A stretch of DNA of 64,000 bases from NCBI GenBank assembly GCA_029465975.1, contig CM055728.1, positions 13,098,041 to 13,162,040 of the forward strand, given 5' to 3'. The notes below the pieces were generated by a model, which was not told the DNA's origin, searched no databases, and saw only the letters and a program-made list of their open reading frames with translations. Made by a program: the position numbers and the translations under genes. This stretch comes from Dallia pectoralis (Eukaryota; Chordata; Actinopteri; Esociformes; Umbridae). Numbering within the stretch: the first letter of the stretch is position 1; each line of letters starts with the position of its first letter. Shown here piece after piece: positions 1 through 12,900 of this stretch.

Positions 1-3000
1 AACAGGAGGAAGGCATTAAGGACCCTGAGGCATTAAGGACCCTGAACCAGACATCTTAACGAAGAAATGGCAAACTCACACATGATACACAGAGGATTGT
101 TTAAATGTCCCTGTCTGTCCCCCACTTCGGTCTTTAGTCATAGCCAAGCATTTTCTACGTACTCCACCTCATTTATAGTGCACACTTGGGAACCTTGTGG
201 AGGCTTCTTCGACTAATCCCAAGAGAACTGAGAACTGCAGCCCTGCCCCTTCACTTCAACAATGGAAAACATTGCAGTGTTCAAATATTATTTGTCTGGA
301 GTATGGCCCAGCAGTATGGCCCATTGCGTTGGAATGTATAGCTTAGGTACTACAGGCACAAGAACAAGACGATAGCAAGCCTATCTGCCATTCCAGGGAA
401 AACACAACTCAACTACTACCACATATCCACTGAACCAGAAAAGACATAGGGTTTGGTTGTGGAACGAGATCGGAGGTCTCAATGCCATATCTACGTTATA
501 CGCATAACAATGCATAACTGACATCCAAACACACAGTTTGAGCACTAAGCCCATGAGACGTTTATGGAGGACATGTTTGAAAATGTAAACTATAAAACCC
601 ACCATAGTCATCTATCACTGAAAATGTATATAGTATGTACCACAATTAATTTGGGGTTTGTCAATTTTGTTTGTTTGCAAAGACAGTAAATTGGTAATAC
701 AAGATTATATCAATATTCATTAGTGGGGAGAGAGCAATGTAACCAGATGACGTTACACTCAAACTAGATCGACCCTCCTCTCCCTTAGGGAAAGAGAGTT
801 GTCTACATAGAGACAGTCCAGAGATTTCTTCAAGCCATCTATAAACATTGACAAATTGTTGATATTTGATGTATCCATTAAAATGGTTTAATCTGTAATT
901 AGATTGAAATGTGGAGGGTTCCATCAATCAATCCTGCTTTGTTGTGGTGTGTTGAAGGAAGAATATTAACTGCTCATACAACTAACAGAAGACCCCTAAT
1001 ACGTACAATAACATGACACAGTTGTTTGGAATGGCGCTTACACAATACCTTTATAAGTCTGAGAATCTACGAGAGAGCAATATCCACAAACTAAAAGCCT
1101 ACTAATAAAACATACTCTTGGCATGTGGCATATGGGAATGTGAATCTATCTCGATAGCTCAGCTTTGACAAATTCCCTCTGTTCCCACAACTAGTATGGA
1201 GCTATTTATAGTATGATACAAATTCAGAGTTGGTGAGTGAGTGACTGAAACACATGTGCCTGAAAAAAGGGAAGTATATTGCACTGCTGAGCGCAGTACA
1301 TAAAACCCCTTTAACTCTCACTTTTCTGCACCCTTCAGGGGTGTATACATTACATCTTATGTAATAACGTCCAAATATTTCTTGCTTCCCATTGGTTGAG
1401 AGGTTGTTATTCTTTCACAGTAGCTCTGGAGTATCTGCAGTTCTACTGTGCTGTTGACATTGTAGCTGGTAGATAAGCAAATGCATTAGGAAAATAAACA
1501 ATGTATGAACTTCAGAAAATTCTATTTAATAAAGTGTCCATTTGTAAGATCAACTGATTCTTAAATTGATAGGAAACTGAAAAAAGATATAGTTAAGAAA
1601 AACAGATTAGTTTAGACACGTATACTAGAACAGCCAAATCCAAAAATGCATTTAAAAAACTTACTGTAAAGTCTTGGCCAGAGTTTTTTGCTTAAAAAAG
1701 AATCAGGTCATGATCTGATAAAGTATATTTGTGGGCTTATGATTCATATTCATATACTATACTTATACACTATAAATGCTGTTCTAAACAATTTACTTAT
1801 TTGAGTATTAGTAAAATAGAGGTTGGTAGGCACAATATTTCTTTTTTGTGTGTGCCAGTACTTTCATGAGCTCAACTGACGTATCACACTGTCAGTCTGC
1901 AACATTTCTTAATGGGCATATTCAGACCTGTCTCCAACATGTAATTTGACACTCATCTACTCAATCCATATTTGTAAAAATATAAGGTATTTTGATAGCT
2001 GCAAAAGCTGACAGCCTAAAGCTGTAATACAAAATCACATACATGAAACTGCTCAGGAAACTATTTCCAATCATTAATAATGAAGAAAAGAAAGACATCA
2101 TATATCGTGGAAGTCACAAAAACAATTAGTTTAACCAGCAATGACAATGTTTAAAAATGTTTCCTCACATTGACGAGATGTGACCAGTGGAATGCCCATA
2201 TTTTATCTCTTGTCAATTACTTCTTATTTAACTAACACGTGGCATGAGAATACATAGAGCAGAATAAAAGAATGGGCTCACTTACCTTCTAAAGCAGAGA
2301 ATGGGAAAATTCAAAAATAAAGTAAATTGTATCCTGAAAATAAAGGATTTTCTTGGCCAACGTATTGTTTTGCTTAGTTGTAATTGGCAGGAGTTTAAAA
2401 CCAAAGAGAGAAAGAACAGAGTCTGTTTGCTGGGGGAAGGAGAGATTTAGGGTGGGAACACATGTAGAGGAAAAGGCAGTAAAAAGGAGGGTTGTTCAAA
2501 CTGATGGTCTCAAGTTTCTTGTGATGTCATTCCTGGTCACTCCTATAACTGCTGTCAAAACAGTGCAGCCAGGTTTTCTTTTTAAATCTTTGTCACTTGT
2601 TGGAGGCAAAGATACATTGGGCTAAGCTTATGCACTTGTCGTATAAGCACACTTATTCTCACATAAACCCCCGCTGCCAAAAAGATCACAACACGGGAAA
2701 TCATCTGGTTTATTGATCAACCTAAAGTTACATAAGTCTGGGTCAATGGAATGAGTTACATCAGGCTCCCCCCATAAGGCACTGCTCTGAGATCAGCTTC
2801 AGTGAACGACTATGCAGCTACACAAAAATGGTCTAAAGCAGTCAAATTAAACAAGTTCCTTTGGACAGGACAAATGCTTTAACAACAGATGGCAGAACAG
2901 TAAAGTGCTCCCTGAACAGGGTGTCATTCAGATTAAATGTGAAAAACTGTCATTAAGATTCAATGTGAAAACATCAAACGTATTTCAAAAGGTAGGATGT

Positions 3001-3300
3001 TTTTGAGGCAAAATTAATATTACAAATTTTTAAAGATTGTAAAATTAGAGTAAAGCTTTATGAATAAACCTAAAATGCTATACTTGATTCAGTTTGCAGA
3101 CAATGACTAAATTAAATAGGTTAGCCAGTTACAATTCTAAACTCTAGGTGTCAAGGGAATTTAGTAAGTTTTAAGATTTTAGGTAACTTGTGGTTCCTAT
3201 TGCCACTTCTATCCTGCTATAAAAAGTAAATTCAGATAAACTTCATTGCTTTTAATAATGACCTTTGCCTGATGACACGTTATTCATTTTCCAAAATGCA
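1..3300. other. Intergenic stretch without a recognisable gene
   Basis: AT-rich sequence. The open frames here are short and resemble no family I know, and I see no complete mobile element. A 17-bp direct duplication sits at about 11-44. A good minus-strand splice donor (AAG followed by GTAAGTGAG when read on the minus strand) lies at about 2281-2293. It may belong to a non-coding or 5' UTR exon of a divergent transcript, but no coding sequence supports it. Confidence 0.5.
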
Positions 3301-3339
3301 CGTGCAAAACGTAGTCGATAGTCATGCGACTAGTTTGGT

Positions 3340-3963
3340 GGGCATGCTGGGAATTAGAGTTTTACACGCCAACGTCTTCAGCGTTACCAGGATGTATCAA
3401 TGCCAACAAAATGACATGACATTGCAATAGGTTGCAAACCGTTTATGTGTGAGACATTCCGATAACCTACCAAGTATTTTCTGTTTGACAAGACGTTTAG
3501 CAACTTAAAACGTCAATTTTATTTAGCGGAATGAATACGCCAATGAAGAATGCTCAAACTACATATCCCACAAACCTCTGTTCCAATGTGTACTCCCCCC
3601 CATATGACTTCTAACAGTCAGAGGTGCAGCATCTTAGAGTAGATACTCGAATTATGTTGGTTTCCTATTTAGTAAGATGAAAATCGTTTCGGGGGAAATA
3701 CGTATGGGAAAGCTCTAAAACGTATTAAATGGATCGGTTGATGAAATAGTTAATGCTTTGTTCATGCTTTAATGAGTGACAACGATAGCTAGCTAGTTGG
3801 CCGACCAACGACAACAGGCTAGCTAGCGGTAGTTGTTTTTATCTGCCAATGGACAAGCCTGTGACAACGCTAACTAGCTAGTCTATAGTTCAGTAATGCC
3901 TCGGCTATAATTTAACATATTTTGCCAAAGGAATCTCAAGAAACACATCAGGGACTTACAGTG
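3340..3963 (+). promoter_or_regulatory. ccdc22 promoter region with two ZNF143/Staf-like motifs
   Basis: The 600 bp before the ccdc22 start codon contains gcatgctgggaattagagt at 3342-3360. Read on the minus strand, this closely resembles the ZNF143/Staf consensus ACTACAATTCCCAGCATGC. A second, weaker match (aactacatatcccacaaacc) lies at 3557-3576 on the plus strand. In vertebrates such sites mark TATA-less, often bidirectional promoters. No TATA box is evident. The transcription start is probably between 3600 and 3960, by inference. Confidence 0.5.
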
Positions 3964-6900
3964 ATGGAGGAAGTTGATAAGATTTTAATTCATTCGCTTA
4001 GACAGACTGGCACGTAAGTGGCTACTTTAACTAGCTAATTAGTTAAGTTAAAATGACTAAGAACCGATACTGTTTAGGGTCCTATTTACGATTGGCTGCT
4101 GTCTTCGTTGTGAATTTGTCTTTTCTAGGATTGTACTGTAAAACACACCCTGATCTAGATTTGATCACTCACCGGCGTTAATTTGATATTGACTATTAGA
4201 TGGCTTACTTGTGAACATTTCTGATGAAGTGTAAAAGTACAATTATTAGCCAGGTAACTTGGCTCGAGTAGCTAAATTGATTGAAACCAGTAATATTACC
4301 TAAACTTCAGTGGCTGATTGGTTTTGTCAACCAGTTTGAATTATTTTACTATACAGTGTGTAAGTGTAATGTCATTACTAATGAGCAGAATGTTTTTTTT
4401 ATCTGGCTAGGAAGTTGTTTTGCGTTACAGCGCTTTATTTTAATTTCAAGGAGTGTTTCCAGCTGTTAACTTGACTAGTGCGAAGTTAACCCCTATGCAC
4501 CTGCAACTCATGCTCTCATCTTTACACAGGGATGTGGGGAAGGATGTACAAAGTGTGAAGCACTTCACTAGTGAACTGATAGTGGAGGCGGTAGTAAGAT
4601 GTCTGCGAGTGATCGACTCAACCCTGGGGAGTGGCTTGTCGCCCTCCTTACCCCCTGGCATGTCTGCCCGCTTCCGAGTGGGCATGAGTCTGGCACAAGC
4701 CTGTCAGGTGAGACATCAAAAGAAAAGTCTTAGGGCACCCCCTTCTATTGGGCTTTCCTATTTTGTGGTCTCAGCAAGGAGCAGCAAATTTTGACATCCA
4801 CATCAAAGTCACAGCAGAAACTAATTAAACCACACAGATGTCCATCTTCTGTCAGCTTATTTTAATACATCTGTTGTTTTCATGCTTTTGTGATTGTTGT
4901 GACATAAATAATAACTTTTTGTTACCTGGTTATACAGTCATTTTGCCATCAATCAATCACATTTATTTTTGTAAACCCCTATTAACATCAGTTATCACAA
5001 AATTATTTTACAGATACCCCAAAGAGCAGCAAGCAAGTGACAATGTACAGTGACTAGCAAAACTACCTACTTGGGTCAAAACAGGAATAAATCTAGACCC
5101 CGACTTCTTTTGGCTTTGTTGGGGGAAGATTATAAGAGCACATGACCTTTTGGGTCATGTCAATGGTTTTGCATGATCAAGTGACAAGCAGGTCAATAAA
5201 TGCATGAGGGCTGTGTCCATAGGCCTTTAACAGAATCAAAGGCAGCTGCATAATCAGGTGGTTAAAGACAGGGATTATCAGCAACAAGTTTGACCTGCTG
5301 AAATTTTATGTTAGTGTCTAATGACATTCAACTGTTTGGTGCAGATTTAGCATGTAGTCGACCCTATAGACAAAGTTTTGCAAAGTGGTGTAAAGAACAC
5401 TACTTGAAAAGTCAGTTCCTCGCTATCTTAAACAATTTGATTGTATTGGCGTAGAAACACAGAGATACTTTTCAAGTTCGATAGTGATTTATCATTCATT
5501 GTTTCTTTGCAGGATCTTGGCTACAAAGGAGAGATTGGCTACCAGACATTTCTGTACAGCAATGAGCCAGAGATCCGATCTCTACTTATGTTCCTGGTGG
5601 AGAAGCTGCCCAAAGAAAGTGCTGAGGCCATGGACCAACCAGCAGGTACAGATGTGTTAAAAACGTTCATTTAACTCATGAAAATAATGTGAATGGGAAC
5701 AAGTGGGTTAAAGATCTTGTTGTTAAATCCCACTTCTACTTTGGCTATTTTAAGGCAATGTTTTTTGTGCATTACAGCCTAAATGACTTTAACTGCTGAC
5801 ACTGGCAGTACGTTTAAATAATGTGCTAGTGGTCTGGGGTCTTTGGTTTCAGCTCATAAAAACAAACCCTTTACATGTTACTTTACAATTTTTGTTCAGT
5901 GCATCAACCTTTCGGTTTCTATAACTCAAACCACTAAGCAATCTTTTTCACCGCAACACATTTGTTACGAGGCTTCTGAAGAATATCCCTATGGTCTGTT
6001 TATTGATGTCTCCCACATTTCTGCTACCTATTGTATATAATGAACACCCCTGGAGTCTTAGCTTTAGTGCTTTCTTTATACAATTTTATTTTTTGCTTTC
6101 TGAGATGTAATCTGATTTGACAAATAGACTCTTATGTAATTGTATCTATACTTCTTAAATACATTTCCCCTTCACACAGGTAAATCAGCCATTCTCCAGA
6201 AATCCATAGCTGCCCAGATTAAAGCTCAGCTGTCCATACCCTGGCTGCCTCCATCTTGCCGACTACCCCTGCTCAGTAAAACACAGGTATGTTCTGCCAA
6301 CTGTCTCAGAGAACAATTTATAATGTGGCCAGATACGATTAACACTGACATAAAAATAAACTAATAAAATAAGCTATATTTCAGGTGTGTTTAGGCCAAA
6401 AAAGCCAGGCTATGAGACATTGCTTATTACAAATGTATCCTGTTTTAATTAAACAACTTGGATATTTACTCTAGTCAATATATCCTGTGGTTGTGTACTA
6501 AAACATTGTAATTCATTCTCTATAGGAAGTGTTATCTGTTGTGCTTTTACTTCCTGTTTCTTTTTAGAACCCTGGATCATGGCACAGTTTTCACTCTCAC
6601 AACCTTAGTTTACCATACTCTCTCAAAGTGCCTGGAAAAAAACCATTGAAAGGTAAACCTCAGAATATTTGTACACAGCACTCAGGTAGCCACTGTTATT
6701 ACTTGTCATTCCATAGTAACATTGTTCCAGTGTTCAAATGACTAACATATGAGTCATAACAAGTTTAGACATGTACTCAAGATTATTTTTTTATGTTACT
6801 ATTTACCACATTGTAGTGTACTATTGAATACATCAGAACTATGAGATAACACATAATTTAATGATCAAAAAGATTTTGAAATCAAAATGACATTTTATGT

Positions 6901-9900
6901 TTGATTTTCAATATTGCCAACTTTTACCATAGACAGCTGGAGGTAGTCACCTGGAATGCTTTTCTAACAGTTCCTTTCCACATAAGGAGTTCCCCCATAT
7001 GTTGAACAGCTGTTGGCTGCTATTCCTTACTCTGCAATCCAAGTTCTCCCAAGCATCACAATTGGGTTGAGGTCAGATTAATTGGGAGGTCAGGTCTGAT
7101 GTAGCACTCCCATCACTCTCCATTTTGGTCCAATAGACCTTATGACCACCTAGAGGTGTGTTCTGGGAAATATTTCTGTTTGAAAAACAAGAAATTATAT
7201 ATTAAGCGCAAACCTGTCACACCTTGTCCCCCATGCTTTATGTCCATTTCCATCGGCATCATGCCCTGTCTCTTTGTGTCCTTCTGTAGTGATTTCTCAG
7301 CATCAATTTTACCACGAAGTTCTGGCTTATGGGCTCTTATGTAGTTAATAGCAGTTAATTGTCGATTTTTAAGATTGGTAATAGTAATTACCTTTCCATT
7401 ACAGCAGAGGTTACTCCAGGTTTTCTTTTCCAGTGGGGGTTCTCATGTGAGCAAGTTTCATCATAGGCCCTGATTTTTTGCGTTTTTGCAACAGCATAGA
7501 AACTTTAAAAGTTCTTGAAATTTTCTGGGTTGTTTGAATTTCATTTCAATTATGAACTGCGTAATTGAGCTGTTCTTAAGATAATTTAGACTACTATAGT
7601 TCAGATATAAAGATGGTCTGTTGTATACATTCCAAACAAAAAAAAAATGACGGATTGGCTCAGATGCATTGAGAAGGAAAGACAATACACAAATTCACTT
7701 TTAACGATATGTTAATTGAAATGCATTCCAGGTGACTACCTCATGAAGCTGGTTGAGAGAATGCAAAAAGTGTGAAAAGCTGTAGTCAAGGCAAAGATGG
7801 TGGTGCGTACACAACGCAAGGCTCTGTGTCTCTCCCGATTTAGAAAATTAGCAGTTGTTTATTTACTTACTATTGTTTTTTCACTGTCTGCTCTTTTTGC
7901 ACTTCTGGTTCGAAGCAAACTGCATTTTGTTGTACTGTACTTGTACTGTTCAATGACAATACAGTTGAATCTAATCACTGAAATGTATTTTGTGTCTGTT
8001 TTAAAACCTGATTTCATAGTTTTGATGTCTTCACCATTATTCTACAATGTGGTTAAAATAAAGACATTTGGTTGAATTAGTAGGTGTGTCCACACTTGTC
8101 TCGTACTGTATACAGTACATAAGCAGGTGTTTTTATAAGGCATAGTACAAACTTCACCTCTGAAATGTGTAATAACATTCACACCAATTTTTTCTTCTGT
8201 TCTCCAGAGGAAATGGACTACCGAAAGGATTTCCTTCCCCCTGTAACTGCCCAGCCTTCCCAGCATGCCTCAGTGCCGGCCTCCTTGCTGGAGCAGCATG
8301 CTGGGGAACTTAGTGCTGCCCAGGAGTGGGAGAATGAGTGGAACAGCCAAGGCCTTCTCTCTCGCCTCACACCGGAGGTATGTTATAAATTTGAACTTTT
8401 TGAGTCTCCGTTTGAATGTCTGCCTAACTATTGTATCGTTTAGGCCTTGCTTCAGACACTTCAGACTCTGGTATTTCATGTCTAGATCAGGATCTTTCAA
8501 TTCTATTTAAATATGATTAATAATCTACAGCAGGGCTGCTGAACCGGTTTCAAGGAGGGCCTAGTGTATGCAGGTTTATGTTTCTTCCTTTAAATTAGTT
8601 CCCCAGTACCAGTTGAGGGTAGAACCTAACCAATTAGTGAACTAATCAATCAATCAAATACACGGTGAGATCAAAAACCTGTAAACACTCGGCCCTCCAT
8701 GGAACCGGTTTGACACCTGTGATCTACACTATTTCATAATTTTTTTTATCATATAATTACCAGGCTGCATTGTGAATCCCAACTTCCTCCACAATAATTA
8801 TAATTTACCATTTAAGTTTTTCTCTGCTGTTCATTGTGCAAATGTTTTGTTACTGTGTACATAGAAACCACAGGTTGCAGCATATTGTCTGTCTAATAAG
8901 GTCCAACAAAAGGTTGCAAGTTCTCTATCATGAAGTTGAAATCCACATGTCTCAACCAAACTGTAAAACATGCAAACCTGGACCAAACATAACCAGTTCT
9001 ATAGTCAAATTAATATATGTAGGTATATAAATGGCAAAACCTAAAATGCTACATTGAATATGAAAAATGTAAACGCATGTATGTATCTGTAACCATTTTG
9101 TATTCTCTAGTATGCATATTTGAAGTCAATGTGTTTTCTATTACCGGTGCTTCTAATTAGGGCTGAACGATTTTAGAAAATATTAACTGTTTTATGTATG
9201 GAATCATTTTTAAGTCCTTTATCTTTATTATTCAACAAAGACAAGCAATATATAATTGTATAGGTTGACCAGCACAATATTAACATAAACTGTTCTTTCT
9301 TATATTATAATTAAATTAGGTGAAATATAAAAATATATTATCTTACTGATCTCCAGTTACTAGCATAACACACAAAGTGCAGAAAAATAAGGTAGCAGTG
9401 AGGTAGCAGCGTTAAATGTAAAAAAAAAAAAAACAAAGCATCTCACACAATTTTAATGTTCTAACGTTTCCCTAGTGTCACGATCTATCGAACCTGAGCC
9501 CATTGTAAAAAATATATAAAATTGCAGCCTATGCGGTTACAAAATCGCGTTTGATAATATTGTGAATAAATTCACAGATGCAATTAATCGTTCAGCCCTA
9601 CTTCTAATCAAACATGGTAGTCTTGCCTGGTCACACTCTAGCCACTGTTTGTGGTAGCTTGGGCCCCTTTGAGTGCAAATGTTTACATAAAATGCATACA
9701 CAACCTACTCACTCACACGCTCTCACACACCCGCTCACTCGCTCGATCTTGCCCTGACTCTTAAGATAGAACTATCAATTGTTAAACTGTCATATGGCTT
9801 TGAGCGATTTCAAATGCCAAATGGGAGAGCACATTCCAAGCATGGGATTATTCCGGAGGAATATAATCAGTAACTATGAAAACTTAGTTTGACTGAAAGC

Positions 9901-12900
9901 TGAAATCTGTATAGATATATTGTTCTAAACTTTTTCCCAAAAAGTTGCTGCTTGCTGGACTTTTAAAATAATTTAAAGACAAAAGGTAGCTAGGATATAT
10001 CTAGTAGTTTAGGCTATTTTTATTTGGGTGAAAAAAATATCAGAGCTTTGAATGAAAAACAAACGAGAAATTGTCATGTTTTTGATATTGTCCTTCAAAT
10101 GGAGTTCTCTCAGGTAGCCATTTTTTGTGCTTTGCCATGACAACTGCAAAAAAGTGTCTGGTGCGCTTCCTCTGTCCCCTCATGGCTTTGTGGACCTTTT
10201 CTCTTGGTCACAGTGACTGGGTCTTGCATCCAGCTGTCTTTAGTAGCAATCAGTGGTGCTGCCATCTCCCCTTTAAATGCATATTTCCCATTCTAAACAT
10301 TGTAATTCCAATTAAATTTGTGCAAGTAATATATCTGAGTGTTTTTGATCCGCTCTTGTATCCAACCCAGGAATATCGGTCCAGGAAGCGTGCCCGTCTG
10401 CAGAAACGCATCGAGGAGCAGCTGCGTACTGCAACCCAGCCCCGCCCCGATACTCTTGGCGTCCACAGGTCGGGCTCTGATCTCACAGATCTACTGCAGT
10501 CCTTTGGGGGCTCCACTGTTGCTGGTGACATCCTCTCCAAGGGCACCCGCTTTACCCACACTGAGAAATTCACTTTCACCCAGGTGATTGAGGAGTTAAA
10601 AAACGACCTATAGATTTGGAGCACAAATGTAACTCAGTTTCTCCTTGTAATTGCAAAATCCGAAACCAGTCTTGATTTTTCTCTAACCTGGCCATTGCTG
10701 TGTATATATCTTAGGAGCCTGAGAAGGCTGCCCAGCAGATGGCAGCAGTGGCCAGCTCCCTCCCCAGCTCACATCAGTCGGAGGAGGACCTGCTGGCCTC
10801 ACTGCAACGGCAGCTCCAGCAGCTCTCTCTCAGCCTGGAGGAGGTGGGCGGAGACATGAGGCAGCTCACCGTGTCCGTACACCAGGTAACTGGATACTTA
10901 TTCAAATCAGGCACACTTTGTTTGGCCCAAACATAATTTCTACTTGCATGGACATTGGGTGGTTTATAAATAATTGGTATCATGTAAGGGTGTGACGAGA
11001 TGCTTACTCCACGAGACGAGACACTAGATTGGGTTCACGAGATCGACGAGACGAGATTTTTACAAAATTTTTAAGAAATCCTTAATGATGATATATGAGT
11101 GGAAAATACTCTTTTATTCAACTGAAAATCACAAAATGCAAAACAATTTAGGTGCATTTTAAAATCAACTTGTAATGAATATTATTTTAAGGAATTCTAT
11201 GCAGTAAAGGACATGTAAACACTGCAAAAATATTTTGCTATAAACTACCGACTGGCTTCTCCCCTGTATTTCACATGAGAAATCTAACTCCTTTCCACAA
11301 ATCGAACATAAAAAATATAAAACTGTATAAATAAAACAAATATATAAATAACAGAAATAACACATTAAATGCAAACATTAAGTGTATCCATTACCAAAGC
11401 ATTGCTCTCTCAAAACTACAAGTGCAAACAGAAACAAATGTTTTGAAATGTCATAAAAGGTGTTTTGAACGTCTTATTAGACAATGTGCGTTGTAGAACA
11501 GGTGTTTTGAACGTCTTATTAGACAACGTGCGTTGTAGAACAGGTGTTTTGAACGTCTTATTAAACAACGTGCGTTGTAGAACAGGCGTTTTGAACGTCT
11601 TATTAGACAACGTGTGTTGTAGAACAGGTGTTTTGAACGTCTTATTAGACAACGTGCGTTGTAGAACAGGCGTTTTGAACGTCTTATTAGACAATGTGCG
11701 TTGTAGAACAGGCGTTTTCAACGTCTTATTAGACAACGTGCGTTGTAGGACAGGTGTTTTCAACGTCTTATTAGACAACGTGCATTGTAGAACAGGCGTT
11801 TTGAACATCTTATTAGACTATGTGCGTTGCAGAACAGGTGTTTTGAACGTCTTATTAGACAACGTGCGTTGTAGAACAGGCGTTGTGATCGCGTGAAATG
11901 CACTTTTGACACTTTGGACGGCATGAGGAGAACGCACGTCTAATAACAGGCGATGTCAGCTCTTGTATTTCACAAATTTACACTTGATTTGAACGTTTTC
12001 AGCCACAAGAAACGCTTGAAGTGTGTCACGTTTTCAGCCACTTGGCGTTCCATACACGCTGGCATCACAACTCACAAGACAACTTTTCACCTCGACGAGA
12101 AATCTCGTCACGTTTTAATCTCGCGAGATCTCGTAACACGAGATCTCGTCACACCCCTAGTATCATGCATTCTTTCTCTTTTCAGTTTTCATGGTCTGTA
12201 TTAAAAGTACATCACCCCGGTTCACACAAATAGTCTTTTCCATGTTTTTTTTTTGACAGACATGTAGTAGAGCAGCCAAATTGACCACTTGAACACACAT
12301 TGCCCTGATAAATCTACTGGCCAGATGTGTTTTTACAAGAGTGGGGATTGGTAATGACCCTTCCCGAGTTGGCCCACAGTTACCCCAGTAGAATGAACCA
12401 CATCATGTACAAACCACAGCGGTGTGATAATACATTGTCTTGTGTATGTGTGCAGGTGTCCGATGAGCTGAAACAAAAAGAGCTGAGCAACGCGGAGAAG
12501 GAGGATTCTGTGCGTGTGAAGAAGCAGACCATTGACCTGCTGCCGAATGCAGAGGACAACCTGGTCAAGCTGCAGGCCCTAGTGGAGGGGAGTGCCAAGA
12601 GAGTGGTTAACCTGGCCACCCAATGGGAGAACCATAGAGCTCCACTTATAGATGAGCATCGCAGACTGAAGATGCTCTGCAGCAACCGGGAGGTAGCATT
12701 ACTCCTCTGTGTTTTTGTGTGTTTGTCTTTAAATTGCACTCTTATTTTAACTTTGATTATTTTTCTTTCTTTCTACTTAGGTTGAATCCTCCCGAAAGCT
12801 TTCTGAAATCAAAGAACTTCACGACAAAATCCGTCAGTCTGCAGAGGAGGCTAAGAAAAAGGAGGGACTGTATAAACAGCTGGTAATCGAACAAATGTAT

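Noticed and set aside
661..927. 88-codon minus-strand frame as a gene
   Set aside because: No similarity to any family known to me, no splice context, AT-rich composition typical of chance frames here.
11465..11896. Long repetitive open frame on both strands
   Set aside because: Created by a stop-free 42-bp tandem unit inside a transposable element in an intron; no start context, splice or homology support.
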